A DNA stretch of 64,000 nt from Marinoscillum pacificum (GCF_024714495.1 NZ_JAMZMJ010000007.1:184561-248560); one strand, 5' to 3'. Shown: positions 38,801 through 47,218, numbered from the stretch's first letter. Program-made: numbers and translations. The notes: a model not told the origin generated them from the letters alone.

Positions 38801-41028
38801 CTCTAACTGCGGCAGCTTCAAGCATAGGAGGTCAGCAATATGAAGCCGAAGAACTGATTAATGAAACAGATGAAGATCAACCAAAAATAGATTATGCTAG
38901 CGTAAAAGAAGAGGTGATTTTCTATTTGAAGACGTTACAGGACGCTCTTCCATTTATTGCTAAAACAGATGCTGATTACAACGAGAAATACGCAAAAATT
39001 CAAGCCATTATTGATGGTATTGAAAAAATAGAAGATGAAGTTGAAGAGCTCCAGATTATAATAGATAAGCTCAAAGGTTTTGGTGATGAATTTGCAGCTG
39101 AGCAATTGGCATCTCTTGCTGATCCGGTTTTAAAGCAGGTGGATAGTGTGACGCTTGCTATCAATAACAGAATTATTAATACAGCATCGAGTTTGACTGA
39201 TGAGGTTGAAAACCTTGTCGAAACCGCAGTTGGTACAGTAGTCGATAATGCCGCTAACCAGGTCATTGCTTCGTTATCAGATAAGGCACCAAATATTGCT
39301 GCGATAGTGGGAGAGATTGCAGTTACGACGAAAAGAGCTGTAGTTAATGAAGTGATGAGTTCTGTCACCAACTCGGTCAATGAAAATGTGGTATTTCCTG
39401 TAACTGGATTCATTTCTACAAGTATTTCTGAACGGGCTCATAGATTGGTAGATAACACTGCAAAGTCAGTAGCAATGGGTGCTTTAAGTGGTGATCTTGA
39501 CCCGAAAGAGATCATGAATGAAGTATTAGATGGCTTCAAGGATGAATTCAAGAATCTTGGGGAAGAAGTGGCGTCAAAGGTAGATGCGGATAAGATGCTG
39601 GAAACCATCAAGAGTTTAGGACAAGATGCGATAGGGAATATAGATCCTAAAAGAATCTCAGCAAGAATTGCACAAGGGGCTAAGGAGGCCATTACATCAG
39701 CAGTCGCAGATGCGGCTGCACAGAAGTTTGAAGAATTTGCTAACAATGCCCTAGGGGATGAAATAGGGGTTGAAGTACCTGTAGATTTTGCTGCAGCAGG
39801 ATTGAAGGCCTTGGCGAAAGGAAATCCGAAGGAATTGTTGTTTGATCCAATACCAATTAAAGTGCGATCTAACGTGCTAGAAATTAATGGATTGATTCAT
39901 TTTATGAAAGATCATCCAATATATGGCGACGGATTTGCAGGTGACGTTGAGGCATTCATTAAAAAACCGAATCAATTCACCATAACTTTAGCATATATCA
40001 ACGGTCGTAAAGATGGTTTGAGTTATTGGATGGCAGAGGTTGGAGGAGCTGCTACTGCGACAGAGCCTTCTAATGAATCAGAGCCTACTACAGATATGTC
40101 TAATGTAGGTAAAGCTGGAATGGATGATAACAATGCTCCTCCACCTGATGGTTTGAAATTAGGGCCGCTAGAGATAATGGCTCTACGGGGTAGAATCTAT
40201 CATCACATGTCTGCAGAAGGTTTTGGTGAACTAACGCCAGATGCAAATGTGAATTATGGAGCATTTCTACATCTGATCATGTTTGGACCAAAAAAAGGTA
40301 CTAAGATGCGTCTGGAAGTGGATGCTGCTATGAGCACCTTTGCTACAGGCGATTATACCTGGGATTTTGATGGAAATGCTCAGTTTATCAGTACCAATCC
40401 CCAGGTTAATGCTATTGATGATAAAGCGGTAATAAAAGCAACTTTGACACTTAGTTATAACTCAGCTGAAAGGCATTTCTTCGGATATGCAGCTGCAGAA
40501 GTTAATAAGACAGGAACGCTATGTGCTAGTGGAAGCTTACTTGTTGATACCAGGCCAGGAGCTTGGCGTGTTGCCGTTGGTAGTAAAGAAGAAAAGATTC
40601 GTTTCATTATAGCATGCGCTGGTTTTGGACCAACAGGTTGGCTGGATATTAACCAGAATACAGCATTTCTTGGGCTGGGCTTAGAGTTTATTTTCTATAC
40701 CAGTATAGATCTCAATGTGGGTATCGCCAAAGTAGGATTGGTATTCGATGCGGGTGCTGCTATTGGTATACAAGCATTAATTCAGCATAGCCCTGATTTC
40801 ATGATCATGGAAGCCGGTGTCTGGTTGGAGTTATGGGCTAAAATCTACTTATCTTACAAAACGGCTTTAAAGAGTGGGTCCGTCACTTTAGCTGATATTT
40901 ATATAGCAGCTGACGCTATCATGAGGTTTAATCCGCAACCAACCGTTCTCTATGGAAAAGTAGAGGGAAGAATTAAGATACTTTTCTTGAACTTTGGGTT
41001 TAATAAAAACTTTGAAATGAACATGTAG
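35872..41028 (+). CDS. 1718-residue exported protein of unrecognised family
   Basis: Signal peptide after a long n-region ('RPFLLVLVLLFWHSASAQ', residues 20-37; an alternative Met at residue 5). Residues 40-420 are beta-rich with FN3-like stretches ('YIYRIQAVDENGRSYF', 'KYAWQVKAFANDVEVA'). Residues 430-930 are further beta-rich segments. Residues about 944-1323 change character: long Glu/Ala-rich helices, first coiled coil ('EELASLEQDLNSQLEEEEAA'), then Ala/Val/Asn-rich amphipathic helices ('IINTASSLTDEVENLVETAV'). The C-terminal 390 residues return to beta structure with Gly-rich hydrophobic strands ('TAFLGLGLEFIFYTSIDLNV') and end 'FLNFGFNKNFEMNM', which resembles a barrel or a membrane-associated sheet. 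No T9SS domain. It may be a periplasm-spanning or outer-membrane scaffold for the operon's products; no named family is claimed. Confidence 0.8.
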   Translation: MKLNMTDIWNLNRISKQVKRPFLLVLVLLFWHSASAQLDRYPANVTPFVSEPASVYISDYVEVGSERFIGNILFNDFNEASWTFKLKMTIQSSDVQLTTKSTFTPSAPITVLPGELYKFSGSDWTEYFNFANLDIRGDVSGVMSSGRLPEGQYSFCLQVLDYATGDPLSEEICASIYIKLLDPPLVVSPLCNTIINPVTQITFPITWQLYNTRTPRGSIPEFQLTIWEMLDPTANPLSAVANGQALQVYQSGIVTNTTLSYGPSEPLLDLGKTYIYRIQAVDENGRSYFKNNGYSEFCYFHYGYPVGGKIRPLFPDYDAGFRRGMTQRVRWSRPSNWVPNYAIDYELIVKEIGENEDPESAIIANPVWKRSTKTGILIGIEQSSLLDKLDIEQKYAWQVKAFANDVEVAKSDVSTFFGPSLVEAFYAGNYKVLVDFISNKDLNDLSGGGRVQLSDSDDDWYEVEFEHLKVEERSGLYYLKSGNIITEIPQRSYPLAARFEDNGSGEFLYDEFKLDKDGMQVKGYFKWDVPFAVEEGNLTYVKSQKKWLSFNGFRVFGNVDLEDLSYDLFDPSNFTLKLSKSSKVFINQDKFDFSINGTLIAPEMIKSISGGSSTWAFTDAEQLSIINTAITQPILAFENAGIEIHPQIGIIDLSDNESPGKKSADVYWKGIYLVESKIKFNNDFDKDDQLAVDSPFDRTMTHNQSSTSESWIDVQGLEFNASIDFSGSEAYFNTFPAEYTNLTLDIHNNHVQDNSMLEGSIIVPIVDQSIPFDFEVQVHDKGFRPGTISNLTGTDFTHNPEGGDLKLNVSILKSEIVDKESIRMTLDLEWPSLDISFKSVPNFMVWGNYSIGFFTPEGIVALAEQIQTKFKDFPVTIDALSAGRNKDQYGIAISGKVVMGEDVSGDEGAPAFNLYSLVKNSSLDESYEPAKVQGAVDLGSAQSGLAQIEEELASLEQDLNSQLEEEEAALESVTSDALTAAASSIGGQQYEAEELINETDEDQPKIDYASVKEEVIFYLKTLQDALPFIAKTDADYNEKYAKIQAIIDGIEKIEDEVEELQIIIDKLKGFGDEFAAEQLASLADPVLKQVDSVTLAINNRIINTASSLTDEVENLVETAVGTVVDNAANQVIASLSDKAPNIAAIVGEIAVTTKRAVVNEVMSSVTNSVNENVVFPVTGFISTSISERAHRLVDNTAKSVAMGALSGDLDPKEIMNEVLDGFKDEFKNLGEEVASKVDADKMLETIKSLGQDAIGNIDPKRISARIAQGAKEAITSAVADAAAQKFEEFANNALGDEIGVEVPVDFAAAGLKALAKGNPKELLFDPIPIKVRSNVLEINGLIHFMKDHPIYGDGFAGDVEAFIKKPNQFTITLAYINGRKDGLSYWMAEVGGAATATEPSNESEPTTDMSNVGKAGMDDNNAPPPDGLKLGPLEIMALRGRIYHHMSAEGFGELTPDANVNYGAFLHLIMFGPKKGTKMRLEVDAAMSTFATGDYTWDFDGNAQFISTNPQVNAIDDKAVIKATLTLSYNSAERHFFGYAAAEVNKTGTLCASGSLLVDTRPGAWRVAVGSKEEKIRFIIACAGFGPTGWLDINQNTAFLGLGLEFIFYTSIDLNVGIAKVGLVFDAGAAIGIQALIQHSPDFMIMEAGVWLELWAKIYLSYKTALKSGSVTLADIYIAADAIMRFNPQPTVLYGKVEGRIKILFLNFGFNKNFEMNM

Positions 41029-41030
41029 CT

Positions 41031-41948
41031 ATGAGATACTTATGTTTTTTACTGATAATATTTATCTCTTATATTTCACAGGCCCAGTCCTTTGATAAAG
41101 CTTTTGGTAAGTACGTCGAGGAAGCGAGACCAAAGGCCATAAAAGGGGAAATTCCATCGTTACCTTATGAACTGTTGAGAGGTGAAAAGAACCTGGATAG
41201 AGTTCTACCTGCAATAGACCGAAGTTTAAGTGATACACTGGTTATCATAAGACGATTAGGCTTTCAATCACTAGATGTTCTTCATCGGGTTTTTGATGAA
41301 AAAATAGAAAAACAACGTATTCTGGGAATTCAATTTAAGGGTTTAGAGGACTCATCATTTGAAATTCAAAGTATTACCTTAGATAATATGAACGATTTGG
41401 ATCCTGATCTATTCACCAATCCTCAAAAACAGCGATTAATTCAATTGCTGAATCAAGAAGTGTCAAATAAGGAAGTTCTAATTGAATTGGTTGGTAGGAT
41501 GGGAGAACAATCAGCAATTGAATCTTTACGGAATTTTTCGCAACCAGGAAATTCGCCTAAAATTCGTTGGGCTACATACCTTGCGTTGGCGAGATTGGGA
41601 GATCAGAGTGCCATTACTAAAGTAAAAAATAAGGTTAGCAACCTTCAGGTTGATAGCGATGTGGTTTACAACATCGTACCAGGATTGATTTATACTAATC
41701 AAAAAGAATTATATGATTATCTGGTTGAAGAACTGAATAAAGAGGAAAAGAACTGTGAACCAGCTGATCCGGACCAAACTAGGGCTATTAATTGTGCCTA
41801 TAGAATTCTAGAATATATAACGCCTCATATTGTTGATTTTCCTCTGACAATTGGTGCAAGTGGAGATATAGAAACGAATAATTATCGAAAAGCACTCGAG
41901 ACTGCAAGAGAATGGTTTGCTGTTAATCCTAATTATCAAATTCTATAA
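41031..41948 (+). CDS. Exported HEAT-repeat-like protein
   Basis: 305 residues, 2 bp after the preceding stop, last gene of the long operon. Signal peptide 'CFLLIIFISYISQAQ' (cleavage near residue 19). The mature part is alpha-helical with HEAT-like pairs: 'KEVLIELVGRMGEQSAIESL' and 'PKIRWATYLALARLGDQSAI' around residues 147-200 are the clearest, and a helical domain before and after fits the same solenoid. HEAT solenoids bind other proteins, so an adaptor or assembly role in the periplasm or at the inner face of the outer membrane is plausible. No catalytic residues or membrane segments are seen. Confidence 0.8.
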   Translation: MRYLCFLLIIFISYISQAQSFDKAFGKYVEEARPKAIKGEIPSLPYELLRGEKNLDRVLPAIDRSLSDTLVIIRRLGFQSLDVLHRVFDEKIEKQRILGIQFKGLEDSSFEIQSITLDNMNDLDPDLFTNPQKQRLIQLLNQEVSNKEVLIELVGRMGEQSAIESLRNFSQPGNSPKIRWATYLALARLGDQSAITKVKNKVSNLQVDSDVVYNIVPGLIYTNQKELYDYLVEELNKEEKNCEPADPDQTRAINCAYRILEYITPHIVDFPLTIGASGDIETNNYRKALETAREWFAVNPNYQIL

Positions 41949-42025
41949 AGATCCATTAATATCATATGATATTTAGGTTGGCTAGAATCCAGACAAGTAG
42001 TTATTAACACTAAAAGTATTTATAA

Positions 42026-42055
42026 AGCCAGTGTGTCTTCATGCTGGCTATTTTT
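42026..42055 (+). terminator. Terminator closing the 13125-41948 operon
   Basis: AGCCAGTGTG (42026-42035) pairs with CATGCTGGCT (42040-42049), including two G-T pairs, around a TCTT loop, followed by ATTTTT. It lies about 77 bp after the HEAT-repeat gene and just before the MFS gene, marking the operon's end. Confidence 0.82.
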
Positions 42056-42092
42056 GTACACTTAATTTCAAGACTCTATCTACTTTTACCAG

Positions 42093-43247
42093 ATGCATAA
42101 GAACGTCTGGATCCTAACAGTTGCGCAAGCACTTATGATGTCTATGAACTCCCTCAATGTGTTTGTGGGAGGATTGGTTGGTAGCCAGTTGGCACCCAAT
42201 GAGAAATTGGCGACACTGCCGGTAGCAAGTATCGTGGTGGGTACCGCACTTTCAACGGTTCCTGTCACCATGTTGATGAAGAAGATCGGTCGAAAGGCTT
42301 CTTTTTTGGCCATAGCCCTATATTCCATTGTTATTGCTTTGTTGGCAGCTTATGCCATTTCTCTGGAGCATTTCTACTTCTTTGTAGGATGTACGTTTTT
42401 ACTTGGTTTCAATAGTGCGGCTTTGCTTCAGTTTCGTTTTGCAGCGATGGAAAGCGTATCAGAAGAACTACTGCCTAAGGCTGCCTCTTTTGTATTGCTG
42501 GGTGGAATAGTGGCTGCCTTTCTTGGACCGGAAGTGGCATTGCTTGGTAAAGACTGGATGCCTCAGCAGTTTGTGGGCTCCTATGTGATGCTTGCTGTAT
42601 TGTTTGGGTTAGGATTTATCGTGTTGTTAGCTTATCAGAATACACTTGTAGACAATTCCACCCAGGAAGGAAGCGCACGTTCACTCAAAGAGATTAGTAA
42701 GAATCCTGCCTTTTGGGTAGCCGTACTTGGTGCAACGGTTGGCTATGCTGTGATGTCCTTTATCATGACGGCTACACCTGTAAGCATGCACGTGATGGAT
42801 GGGCATAGTCTCTCAGATACCAAGTGGACCATTCAAAGCCATATAGTAGCAATGTTTTTGCCTTCCATTATTACTGGTTGGCTGATTAAGAAATTGGGTA
42901 TTGCTCGAATGATGATCGTTGGGCTGGTGATTTATATTATTTGCGTGGCCATAGCTTATTCAGGGCATGCTTTCCATCATTATTTTGGAGCTCTATTATT
43001 GCTGGGCTTGGGTTGGAATTTCCTATTTGTGGGAGGAACAGCCCTATTGCCGACCGTGTACAAACCAGCCGAACGCTATAAGGTCCAGGGAATTAATGAA
43101 TTGATTATTTTCTCCACACAAGCTGTTGCCGGATTGAGTGCAGGGTGGGTAGTATATGCACTTGGCTGGGAGACATTGTTGCTTTTAACACTTCCGCTGA
43201 TAGTTGTACAGTTTGTTGTGCTATGGATTTGGAAAAAATCTTCATGA
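42093..43247 (+). CDS. MFS transporter
   Basis: 384 residues with about 12 hydrophobic helices and no signal peptide. The loop between helices 2 and 3 holds 'MKKIGRKASFLA', the conserved MFS loop motif, and a weaker repeat of it ('IKKLGIARMMIVG') lies after helix 8, as expected for the two halves of the fold. Helix 5 has the Gly/Pro-rich 'GGIVAAFLGPEVALLG'. The family moves small molecules across the inner membrane using ion gradients. The substrate cannot be read from the sequence; distant resemblance is to YfcJ/DHA1-type permeases. The start at 42093 leaves a short N-terminus before helix 1. It stands alone after the operon terminator, with the PAQR gene 50 bp downstream. Confidence 0.92.
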   Translation: MHKNVWILTVAQALMMSMNSLNVFVGGLVGSQLAPNEKLATLPVASIVVGTALSTVPVTMLMKKIGRKASFLAIALYSIVIALLAAYAISLEHFYFFVGCTFLLGFNSAALLQFRFAAMESVSEELLPKAASFVLLGGIVAAFLGPEVALLGKDWMPQQFVGSYVMLAVLFGLGFIVLLAYQNTLVDNSTQEGSARSLKEISKNPAFWVAVLGATVGYAVMSFIMTATPVSMHVMDGHSLSDTKWTIQSHIVAMFLPSIITGWLIKKLGIARMMIVGLVIYIICVAIAYSGHAFHHYFGALLLLGLGWNFLFVGGTALLPTVYKPAERYKVQGINELIIFSTQAVAGLSAGWVVYALGWETLLLLTLPLIVVQFVVLWIWKKSS

Positions 43248-43297
43248 TCTAAATCAGTTGACGCACCATTTGCAGACGATTATCGTTAACTGTGCAT

Positions 43298-43939
43298 ATG
43301 GCTAATTCGATTACTTACTATAAAAGAGGAGAGGAAATCATGAATGTGGTGACTCACCTCATTGGATTGATTTTAAGTGTAGCAGGACTTGCTTTGTTGG
43401 TAGTTTTTGCTTCTATATACGGTTCCGTTTGGCACATTGTCAGTTTTTCTGTGTTTGGTGCCACACTGGTGATATTGTATCTGGCATCTACATTGTACCA
43501 TTCCGCAAAAAGTAGAAACCTCAGAAGACGACTGAATATCTTCGATCACTCGGCGATCTATCTGCTAATAGCAGGTACCTATACGCCGTTTTGCTTAGTC
43601 ACCTTAAATGGATGGGTAGGATGGACCTTATTTGGGATCACCTGGGGACTTGCTGCTATTGGAGTGGTATTGAAAGTTTTCTTTACAGGAAGATTTAACC
43701 TGATTTCAACAATTGGTTATGTTGCCATGGGCTGGATCGCCATCTTAGCTGCTAAGCCGCTTTATGAACAATTGAGTACAGGAGCACTGTCTTTTTTAAT
43801 AATTGGAGGAGTGAGTTACACGATTGGTGCTGTGTTTTACCTAATGGACCGATTGAAATTCAACCATGCGATATTTCACTTATGGGTGCTATTAGGAAGC
43901 ATTTCACACTTTGTGGCAATTTTCTTTTTCTTGTGGTAG
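43298..43939 (+). CDS. Hemolysin III / PAQR-family membrane protein
   Basis: 213 residues from the ATG at 43298 (a GTG two codons earlier is possible). Seven membrane helices with the family's conserved points: 'EIMNVVTHLIGLI' at the start, 'ASTLYHSAK' after helix 2, 'NIFDHSAIYLLIAGTYTP' at helix 3, and 'FNHAIFHLWVLLGSISHF' in the last helices. The Ser, Asp and His residues form the metal (zinc) site of PAQR proteins. Bacterial members are named hemolysin III, but haemolytic activity is not general; roles in membrane lipid homeostasis have been proposed. It follows the MFS gene by 50 bp and converges with the SiaC-like gene, with 4 bp between the stops. Confidence 0.93.
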   Translation: MANSITYYKRGEEIMNVVTHLIGLILSVAGLALLVVFASIYGSVWHIVSFSVFGATLVILYLASTLYHSAKSRNLRRRLNIFDHSAIYLLIAGTYTPFCLVTLNGWVGWTLFGITWGLAAIGVVLKVFFTGRFNLISTIGYVAMGWIAILAAKPLYEQLSTGALSFLIIGGVSYTIGAVFYLMDRLKFNHAIFHLWVLLGSISHFVAIFFFLW

Positions 43940-43943
43940 TAGA

Positions 43944-44351
43944 TTAGTCGACTTCTCTCAATTCAAAGTCAAGATCAAAAAGATCGGAGAATGCTTCGCC
44001 CATTTCCATTAAGTTGTCATCTCCAGCTTCATATTTCCAGATAATTCTTGCAGCCTTTTTTCTCACTTTGAAGTAGCGCAGGTTCTCAAAGAATTTGAAC
44101 AATACTTTGGCTGTTTTTGGACCAAAGCTTTCAAATTGAAGTTCCACCGTGGCGGCACCCTTTTCTGTAAGGTCATGGTAAATAAGACTGATAAAAGGCT
44201 GGTAATAGGAGTCAGCATTTTCTAAAAATGAATGCCCTTTAATAGATAGTTTACTGTGTATTTTGTTGTAAACTATAAATGGTGTCTTTTTGGTGTCATC
44301 CCAACTGGCTGATTGCTGTGAGTCAGTGAAATTGCCAAATGAAGTAGTCAT
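43944..44351 (-). CDS. SiaC-family (DUF1987) regulatory phosphoprotein
   Basis: 135 residues from the ATG at 44351; a TTG two codons upstream is less likely. The sequence fits DUF1987/SiaC: 'TPFIVYNKIHSKLSIKGHSF' at residues 23-42, 'ENADSYYQPFISLIY', 'TVELQFESFGPKTAKVLFKF' and an acidic end 'GDDNLMEMGEAFSDLFDLDF'. In Pseudomonas, SiaC is a Thr/Ser-phosphorylated switch controlled by the SiaA phosphatase and SiaB kinase, and when dephosphorylated it activates a diguanylate cyclase. No SiaA, SiaB or GGDEF gene lies in this window, so its partners must be elsewhere, or it acts in another way. In Bacteroidota, single DUF1987 genes are common. Confidence 0.87.
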   Translation of the reverse strand: MTTSFGNFTDSQQSASWDDTKKTPFIVYNKIHSKLSIKGHSFLENADSYYQPFISLIYHDLTEKGAATVELQFESFGPKTAKVLFKFFENLRYFKVRKKAARIIWKYEAGDDNLMEMGEAFSDLFDLDFELREVD

Positions 44352-44487
44352 ATCCAATCTTTGTTAATTTGATGATGCAAAGTTGGTTATGATAAGTTGC
44401 TTGTATAAGCGAGGAATACGTAAAATGGTAAATTAAGGGTAACGCGTAATGGTTAATTAAAAGGAGTACCCAGTTTTGGGGAGGGGG

Positions 44488-44697
44488 TTAGATAGTTGAG
44501 TTCTTTAGAGTTTCTAATTCCGATTCATCATATATCGTATTGCTAATACGTCCATCAAATAACTCCCATGAACACTTGTATTTGACAGAGTTGTCGTTTT
44601 GATTCAGGTATATTTGTCTGATAATCATCGGGATAGGATGTCTTGCACTTTTGACGATTACTTCGTCTCCTTCGCTAAAAAATGACTCACCAAGCAT
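44488..44697 (-). CDS. Small DUF2158/YodC-like protein
   Basis: 69 residues. 'FFSEGDEVIVKSARHPIPM' and 'YKCSWELFDGRISNTIYDES' match the layout of DUF2158 (YodC-like) proteins: a 'GDxVxLKSGGP.M' opening, a central 'C.W' strand and a closing 'F..E.L' segment, which together form a small SH3-like barrel. Function unknown. The usual Gly-Gly of the opening is Arg-His here. It stands alone, 136 bp from the SiaC-like gene, same strand. Confidence 0.65.
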   Translation of the reverse strand: MLGESFFSEGDEVIVKSARHPIPMIIRQIYLNQNDNSVKYKCSWELFDGRISNTIYDESELETLKNSTI

Positions 44698-44816
44698 AAG
44701 TTAAAAAATTATTGTTGATGGATTTAACAAAATTAGAGAAGCCTCAATTTCAATACATGAGCATTTCACCATGTTTATTAAATAGGTGAAACTCTGAGAG
44801 ATGATTGGTGATTACT

Positions 44817-46376
44817 TCATATATTCCGCACAACTGCTTCCATCACTTTTTCACCATCCATCGCTGCGGAGGCAATACCTCCTGCATAGCCTGCACCTTC
44901 TCCGCATGGATATAATCCTTTTAATTGTGGATGCTGGTAGGTCTCTGAGTCTCGAGGAATACGTACTGGAGAGGAGGTTCTGCTTTCTACCCCAATGATT
45001 TGAGCTTCATTGGTCAGGTAGCCTCTCATTTTATTGCCAAACGCCTTAAAACCTTGTTTTAGTCGATTTGCGATGAATTCTGGCAACACTTCATCCATTT
45101 TCACTGAATTAAGCCCTGGTTGATAGGAGGTTTCATTCAAAGAGGAAGAGGTCTTTCCATCTACAAAATCAACCAAACGCTGTGCAGGAGCGACTTGAGT
45201 CTCTCCACCAAATTTCCAGGCATTCCTTTCTACTGCCGCCTGGAACTCCATAGCGCTTAATTGACCGTGTTTAGCATATTCCTTGATGTCTTCAAGTTCA
45301 ACAGCTACCACAATGCCTGAATTAGCGAATTTGCTATTTCTTCTTGAGGGACTCATTCCATTGACCACTACTTCTCCTGGGGCTGTTGCTGCAGGAACGA
45401 TAAATCCTCCAGGACACATGCAAAAACTAAATACACCGCGTTCTACATTCTTGAACTGAGTTTGGCTGACCAAACTATAAGAAGAAGCAGGAAGGTAAGG
45501 TCCACGATCTTCACAATGGTATTGAATTTGGTCTATTACTTGCTGCGGATGTTCAATTCTCACGCCTAATGCGAAAGGCTTCGCTTCGATTAAGATGTTA
45601 TTTCTGTCTAATAAGTGAAATATGTCTCTAGCCGAATGTCCCGTGGCGAGGATGGTAGCTACTCCTGTAAGTTTAGTCCCGTCAGCCAGCACAACACCTT
45701 TCATTTGGTTGCCTTCTATGATGAAATCTGTAACTCTGCTGTCAAAAAGTACTTCTCCTCCAGATTCAATGATAGCTTCTCGCAAAGCAGCGACTAGTTT
45801 AGGAAGTTTATTCGTGCCAATATGAGGATGAGCATCTACAAGAATTTCTTCGGTGGCTCCGTGGGCTACCATAATTTCAAATATGCGTCTGACGCTTCCA
45901 CGTTTTTTAGAACGCGTATATAATTTGCCATCAGAATACGTGCCTGCTCCACCCTCTCCGAAACAGTAATTACTGTCTGGATTTACCGTATGTTCTTTGT
46001 TAACTGCGGCAAGGTCTCTTCTCCTGGCCTGTACATCTTTGCCTCGTTCGAGTACTATCGGTCTAAAACCGAGCTCTATGGCTCTTAGCGCTGCGAATAA
46101 ACCCGCAGGACCTGCTCCTACAATGATCACTTCAGGACTATCTGATACCTGATGTGCTTCTTGTTGGTATTCCACAAATTCAACAGACAAGGGCTTAGCG
46201 TCAGCCTGGATGCGCAAATTGATTTTGATTTGCTTCTGACGAGCATCAATGGATCTTCTGGTTATCTGAAAATACTCTTCATCCTTTGAAAGTAATCCTT
46301 TCTTCTTTAGATAAGTGCTCAGGTTCTTTTCATCAAAACCAACTTCAGGGGATACCACAATATTGAACTCGCGCAT
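44817..46376 (-). CDS. FAD-dependent oxidoreductase (NAD(FAD)-utilising dehydrogenase, COG2509-type)
   Basis: 519 residues from the ATG at 46376; a longer frame to 46433 adds 19 residues that do not fit the family. An N-terminal domain (1-75, ferredoxin-like 'MREFNIVVSPEVGFDEKN') precedes the FAD-binding dinucleotide fold 'VIIVGAGPAGLFAALRA' (about 83-99) and 'PIVLERGKDVQARRRD'. A second cofactor segment 'GEGGAGTYSDGKLYTRSK' follows, then a catalytic-type 'GVFSFCMCPGGFIVPA', and the C-terminal FAD contact 'GLYPCGEGAGYAGGIASAA' (about 485-505). The family is broad and widely conserved in bacteria, and its substrate is unknown; 'RdsA/YtfP-like' labels vary. Cytoplasmic, no signal peptide. It diverges from the EF-hand genes with 119 bp between starts. 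Confidence 0.92.
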   Translation of the reverse strand: MREFNIVVSPEVGFDEKNLSTYLKKKGLLSKDEEYFQITRRSIDARQKQIKINLRIQADAKPLSVEFVEYQQEAHQVSDSPEVIIVGAGPAGLFAALRAIELGFRPIVLERGKDVQARRRDLAAVNKEHTVNPDSNYCFGEGGAGTYSDGKLYTRSKKRGSVRRIFEIMVAHGATEEILVDAHPHIGTNKLPKLVAALREAIIESGGEVLFDSRVTDFIIEGNQMKGVVLADGTKLTGVATILATGHSARDIFHLLDRNNILIEAKPFALGVRIEHPQQVIDQIQYHCEDRGPYLPASSYSLVSQTQFKNVERGVFSFCMCPGGFIVPAATAPGEVVVNGMSPSRRNSKFANSGIVVAVELEDIKEYAKHGQLSAMEFQAAVERNAWKFGGETQVAPAQRLVDFVDGKTSSSLNETSYQPGLNSVKMDEVLPEFIANRLKQGFKAFGNKMRGYLTNEAQIIGVESRTSSPVRIPRDSETYQHPQLKGLYPCGEGAGYAGGIASAAMDGEKVMEAVVRNI

Positions 46377-46495
46377 GAGTGCAAAATTAGAAGAATAGCC
46401 ACATAAGCAGTGATAATGCGTCCCAATTTTCAATAAGTGGTAATGGAATTGGTTTAGAATTAACGTATTTTTATATAGTACTAACCTTGATAACC

Positions 46496-47056
46496 ATGCT
46501 TTCTGATGTAAGAAGACAAAAGTTGACTTATCTCTTTAAGATTCTTGATGCCAATAAAAATGGACTTCTTCAGCCTGATGACTTTGTCGCGGTGGCTGAG
46601 AAAATCTCTGATATATTGGAGTATGGTGAAAATGAAAAAGAGCGATTGAGGCTTAAATTGAAAGCTTTAAGACTTTTTGTGCAGTTGCTTACAGACCTGG
46701 ACAAGTCTGATATCTCAATTGGAGAAGAAGAATGGAGAAGGTTATTCGAACAAGCAGAGGTTTCGAAAGGATCTGCTAAAAAGTACATTTTCAGAACTGC
46801 CGCCTATATTTTCAACTTGTTTGATCAAAATGAAGATCGAGTGATTTCCAAAGAGGAGTATCTGGATATGTTCAAAATATACGATATCGATTTGGAGTAT
46901 TCTGAAAAGGGGTTCCAAAAATTGGATACCAACCAGGACGGTAAAATTTCCTTGATGGAAATGGTTAGTGGTTTCCGTGATTTTTTGATGTCCTCCAATC
47001 CAGAGGCTGCAGGAAACTGGATGTTTGGTGATTGGACCTCTACAAGTGCCGCGTAA
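46496..47056 (+). CDS. Calerythrin-like EF-hand calcium-binding protein (copy 1)
   Basis: 186 residues from the ATG at 46496. At least three clear EF-hand loops: Asp18-Asn20-Asn22 in 'DANKNGLLQPDD'; 'DQNEDRVISKEE' near residue 114; and 'DTNQDGKISLME' near residue 144. A degenerate fourth sits between loops one and three ('DLDKSDISIGEEE'). Length, four-hand layout and the ending 'AAGNWMFGDW' match the calerythrin / sarcoplasmic calcium-binding protein group, which buffers Ca2+ in the cytoplasm. No signal peptide. A paralogue in the same orientation follows after 162 bp. Calcium binding is predicted with confidence for loops one, three and four, since acidic residues occupy positions 1, 3 or 5, and 12. 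Confidence 0.9.
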   Translation: MLSDVRRQKLTYLFKILDANKNGLLQPDDFVAVAEKISDILEYGENEKERLRLKLKALRLFVQLLTDLDKSDISIGEEEWRRLFEQAEVSKGSAKKYIFRTAAYIFNLFDQNEDRVISKEEYLDMFKIYDIDLEYSEKGFQKLDTNQDGKISLMEMVSGFRDFLMSSNPEAAGNWMFGDWTSTSAA

Positions 47057-47218
47057 ATTTCCTCAAATGCTGTGTTCGTCTATACTTATGGCAGATACAC
47101 CAAAAAATAGCTGATAAATAAAGAGATAGTTCATAATATGAGTGATCTTGACTTTGATAGTTCAATGTGGATTGGGGTATTAATAGCTTTTTATTAGGTA
47201 AGACCAACCTTCATATAT

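Noticed and set aside
39000..39746. Two minus-strand open frames (39000-39413 and 39438-39746)
   Set aside because: They lie opposite the Ala/Val-rich helical part of the 1718-residue protein; their low-complexity Ser/Thr/Ala/Ile content is what the reverse strand of such a region gives.
44764..44791. TTTCACC...GGTGAAA inverted repeat after the FAD oxidoreductase gene
   Set aside because: The loop is 14 bases and no T run follows on the minus strand, so it was not called a terminator.
46377..46433. Upstream extension of the FAD oxidoreductase
   Set aside because: The extra 19 residues are Cys/His-rich noise; the family N-terminus begins at the ATG at 46376.
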